Positions 62,476 through 64,000 of a DNA stretch of 64,000 nt are shown here, piece by piece. Source of the DNA: Phlebotomus papatasi (taxonomy: Eukaryota; Arthropoda; Insecta; Diptera; Psychodidae); the NCBI RefSeq assembly GCF_024763615.1, contig NW_026604850.1, positions 42,989 to 106,988 of the forward strand, read 5' to 3'. Under the pieces are notes generated by a model. That model ran no database searches. It had not been told where the DNA came from and saw only the letters and a list, made by a program, of their open reading frames with translations. The position numbers and the translations under genes were made by a program. How positions within the stretch are numbered: the stretch's first letter is position 1; every line of letters begins with the position of its first letter.

Positions 62476-62778
62476 TTGGGAGTTTTTTTTAATTTTTTAA
62501 AAATGCCAAAATCTGCTCTAGAAACCGCAATTCTTAAAATTTCTCAATGAAAATCACATTAGAATACTTCAAATAATTCTTCTATATCTTTAGTTGAATC
62601 ATTCCCATTTCATCATGATCTTGGGAGTTTTTTTTTAATTTTTTTGCCAAAATCTGCTCTAGAAACCGCAATTTTTTCTCAATGAAAATCACATTAGAAT
62701 ACTTCAAATAATTCTAACAATCAATTAATATCTTTAGTTGAATTTTTTCTTGGAAAAATTCCCATCATGATCCCACCC
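62476..62778 (+). repeat. Two units with many small deletions (145 and 158 bp)
   Basis: The unit 62476-62620 shows AATTCTTCTATATC, GTTGAATCATTCCC, CCCATTTCATCATGATC and loss of CCACCC before TTGGGAG. The unit 62621-62778 lost A5 before TGCC, lost CTTAAAA in GCAATTTTTTCTC, and lost the AAAAATC stretch in CCCATCATGATCCC. The next unit (62779) has a T8 run inside GAATTTTTTTTC. Beyond this the array is regular to the window end. Confidence 0.88.
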
Positions 62779-63654
62779 TTGGGAGTTTTTTTTTAATTTT
62801 TTAAAAATGCCAAAATCTGCTCTAGAAACCGCAATTCTTAAAATTTCTCAATGAAAATCACATTAGAATACTTCAAATAATTCTAACAATCAATTAATAT
62901 CTTTAGTTGAATTTTTTTTCTTGGAAAAATTCCCATTAAAAATCATCATGATCCCACCCTTGGGAGTTTTTTTTTTAATTTTTAAAAATGCCAAAATCTG
63001 CTCTAGAAACCGCAATTCTTAAAATTTCTCAATGAAAATCACATTAGAATACTTCAAATAATTCTAACAATCAATTAATATCTTTAGTTGAATTTTTTCT
63101 TGGAAAAATTCCCATTAAAAATCATTATGATCCCACCCTTGGGAGTTTTTTTTTAATTTTTTAAAAATGCCAAAATCTGCTCTAGAAACCGCAATTCTTA
63201 AAATTTCTCAATGAAAATCACATTAGAATACTTCAAATAATTCTAACAATCAATTAATATCTTTAGTTGAATTTTTTCTTGGAAAAATTCCCATTAAAAA
63301 TCATCATGATCCCACCCTTGGGAGTTTTTTTTTTAATTTTTTAAAAATGCCAAAATCTGCTCTAGAAACCACAATTCTTAAAATTTCTCAATGAAAATCA
63401 CATTAGAATACTTCAAATAATTCTAACAATCAATTAATATCTTTAGTTGAATTTTTTCTTGGAAAAATTCCCATTAAAAATCATTATGATCCCACCCTTG
63501 GGAGTTTTTTTTAATTTTTTAAAAATGCCAAAATCTGCTCTAGAAACCGCAATTCTTAAAATTTCTCAATGAAAATCACATTAGAATACTTCAAATAATT
63601 CTAACAATCAATTAATATCTTTAGTTGAATTTTTTCTTGGAAAAATTCAGATTA

Positions 63655-63670
63655 AAAATCATCATGATCC
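63655..63670 (+). repeat. TTCAGATTA...GATCCGACCC unit end
   Basis: This unit end has AGATTA in place of CCATTA and GATCCGACCC in place of GATCCCACCC. The same two changes together occur once more at about 53878-53902; AGATTA alone also occurs at about 23595. The paired markers suggest these units, 9.8 kb apart, are copies by descent. Confidence 0.75.
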
Positions 63671-63854
63671 GACCCTTGGGAGTTTTTTTTTAATTTTTTA
63701 AAAATGCCAAAATCTGCTCTAGAAACCGCAATTCTTAAAATTTCTCAATGAAAATCACATTAGAATACTTCAAATAATTCTAACAATCAATTAATATCTT
63801 TAGTTGAATTTTTTCTTGGAAAAATTCCCATTAAAAATCATTTTGATCCCACCC

Positions 63855-64000
63855 TTGGGAGTTTTTTTTTAATTTTTTAAAAATGCCAAAATCTGCTCTA
63901 GAAACCGCAATTCTTAAAATTTCTCAATGAAAATCACATTAGAATACTTCAAATAATTCTAACAATCAATTAATATCTTTAGTTGAATTTTTTTTCTTGG
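63855..64000 (+). repeat. Last unit, cut by the window end
   Basis: A standard unit begins at 63855 and is cut at TTCTTGG after 146 bp. It has a T8 run in GAATTTTTTTTC, as in the unit at 62779. The array therefore continues beyond base 64000. Confidence 0.95.

Larger units (their letters stand above)
1..64000 (+). repeat. Satellite DNA array, ~179-180 bp monomer
   Basis: The entire window is a head-to-tail tandem repeat with about 355 units. Starts of TTGGGAG fall at 1, 180, 359, 539, 719, 898, 1078, 1257 and so on to 63855. Normal units are 178-183 bp, and most of the length change comes from the T tract after GGGAG. All units have the same orientation; I saw no inverted unit, no transposon and no unrelated insert. 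Most neighbouring units differ at only a few sites, which indicates ongoing homogenisation by unequal exchange or gene conversion. Base composition is about 26% G+C. Arrays of this size are normally centromeric or pericentromeric heterochromatin; that location is inferred, since no flanking unique sequence is present. No gene-sized stretch lies anywhere outside the repeat. Confidence 0.99.

Noticed and set aside
1..64000. Open reading frames repeated through the array
   Set aside because: Frames are short, broken by TAA/TAG/TGA in every unit, and shift with the 179-bp period and T-tract changes. No start signals, codon bias or recognisable protein motif; any open frame is a by-product of the repeat.
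1..64000. CRISPR-like regular repeat array
   Set aside because: The repeat unit fills the entire period of about 179 bp; there are no unique spacers between short repeats and no cas genes.
1..64000. Pol III genes or terminators (T runs) and tRNA-like elements
   Set aside because: T6-T13 runs would stop Pol III, but no A box/B box pair or cloverleaf could be seen; the runs are part of the satellite unit.
1..64000. Telomeric or rDNA-type repeat
   Set aside because: No short telomere motif such as TTAGG or TTAGGG in tandem, and no rRNA-like conserved sequence.
1..64000. A new gene-based biological system hidden in the array
   Set aside because: I searched both strands for breaks in the repeat; every break is rearranged satellite. 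There is no space of more than about 300 bases outside the repeat that could hold a gene.

Overview
The whole 64 kb window is one uninterrupted, head-to-tail satellite DNA array. A unit of about 179-180 bp (phase set here at TTGGGAG) repeats roughly 355 times, always in the same orientation, from base 1 to base 64000. Both window edges lie inside the array. I see no protein-coding gene, RNA gene, transposon, CRISPR array or non-satellite insert on either strand. Long tandem satellite with near-identical units and local higher-order repeats (HORs) is typical of centromeric or pericentromeric heterochromatin in a nuclear eukaryotic genome. The unit is very AT-rich (about 26% G+C by hand count), carries long T and A tracts and usually has a single CpG. 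The species cannot be read from the sequence. A weak resemblance, from memory, to the Drosophila 1.688 satellite family makes a drosophilid or other insect a reasonable first guess, no more.

Units differ at a small set of diagnostic sites. Numbers are positions in unit 1-179: T-tract length at 8-16 (T6 to T13), G47T (loses the XbaI site TCTAGA), G53A (loses the CpG), C93T, A98T, A99G, A108C, T124A, G131C, T141G, and the linked pair CC156-157/T167 versus TT156-157/C167. Read in order, these markers show short local HORs: a 4-mer and 6-mer at 2.06-3.86 kb, a 4-mer at 11.6-13.4 kb, a 7-mer of 1252 bp at 17.06-19.2 kb, a trimer of 538 bp at 48.75-49.82 kb, and a trimer plus a repeat of about 2.11 kb at 54.1-57.8 kb. 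Several marker modules recur at distant places: an 8-unit module near 6.9, 13.6, 22.2 and 25.4 kb; a T141G module near 11.8, 23.6, 36.1 and 47.5 kb; and a dimer with GATCTCACCC at 43.4, 54.8 and 60.1 kb. This suggests multi-kilobase duplications.

About thirty units are broken or scrambled by short deletions, duplications or splices, yet are built almost only from words of the same satellite. They concentrate at 31.1-43.2 kb and 53.0-62.8 kb, while about 10 kb in between (43.2-53.0 kb) has none. Some breakpoints are identical at distant places, including a 189-bp variant unit present four times between 36.1 and 42.1 kb. So at least some lesions were copied by the array's own amplification, though assembly error must be excluded for the densest ones.

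There is no gene system to report. What is biologically interesting here is the array itself: its HOR layering, the spread of lesion-marked units, and the dyad symmetries and A/T tracts within the monomer.
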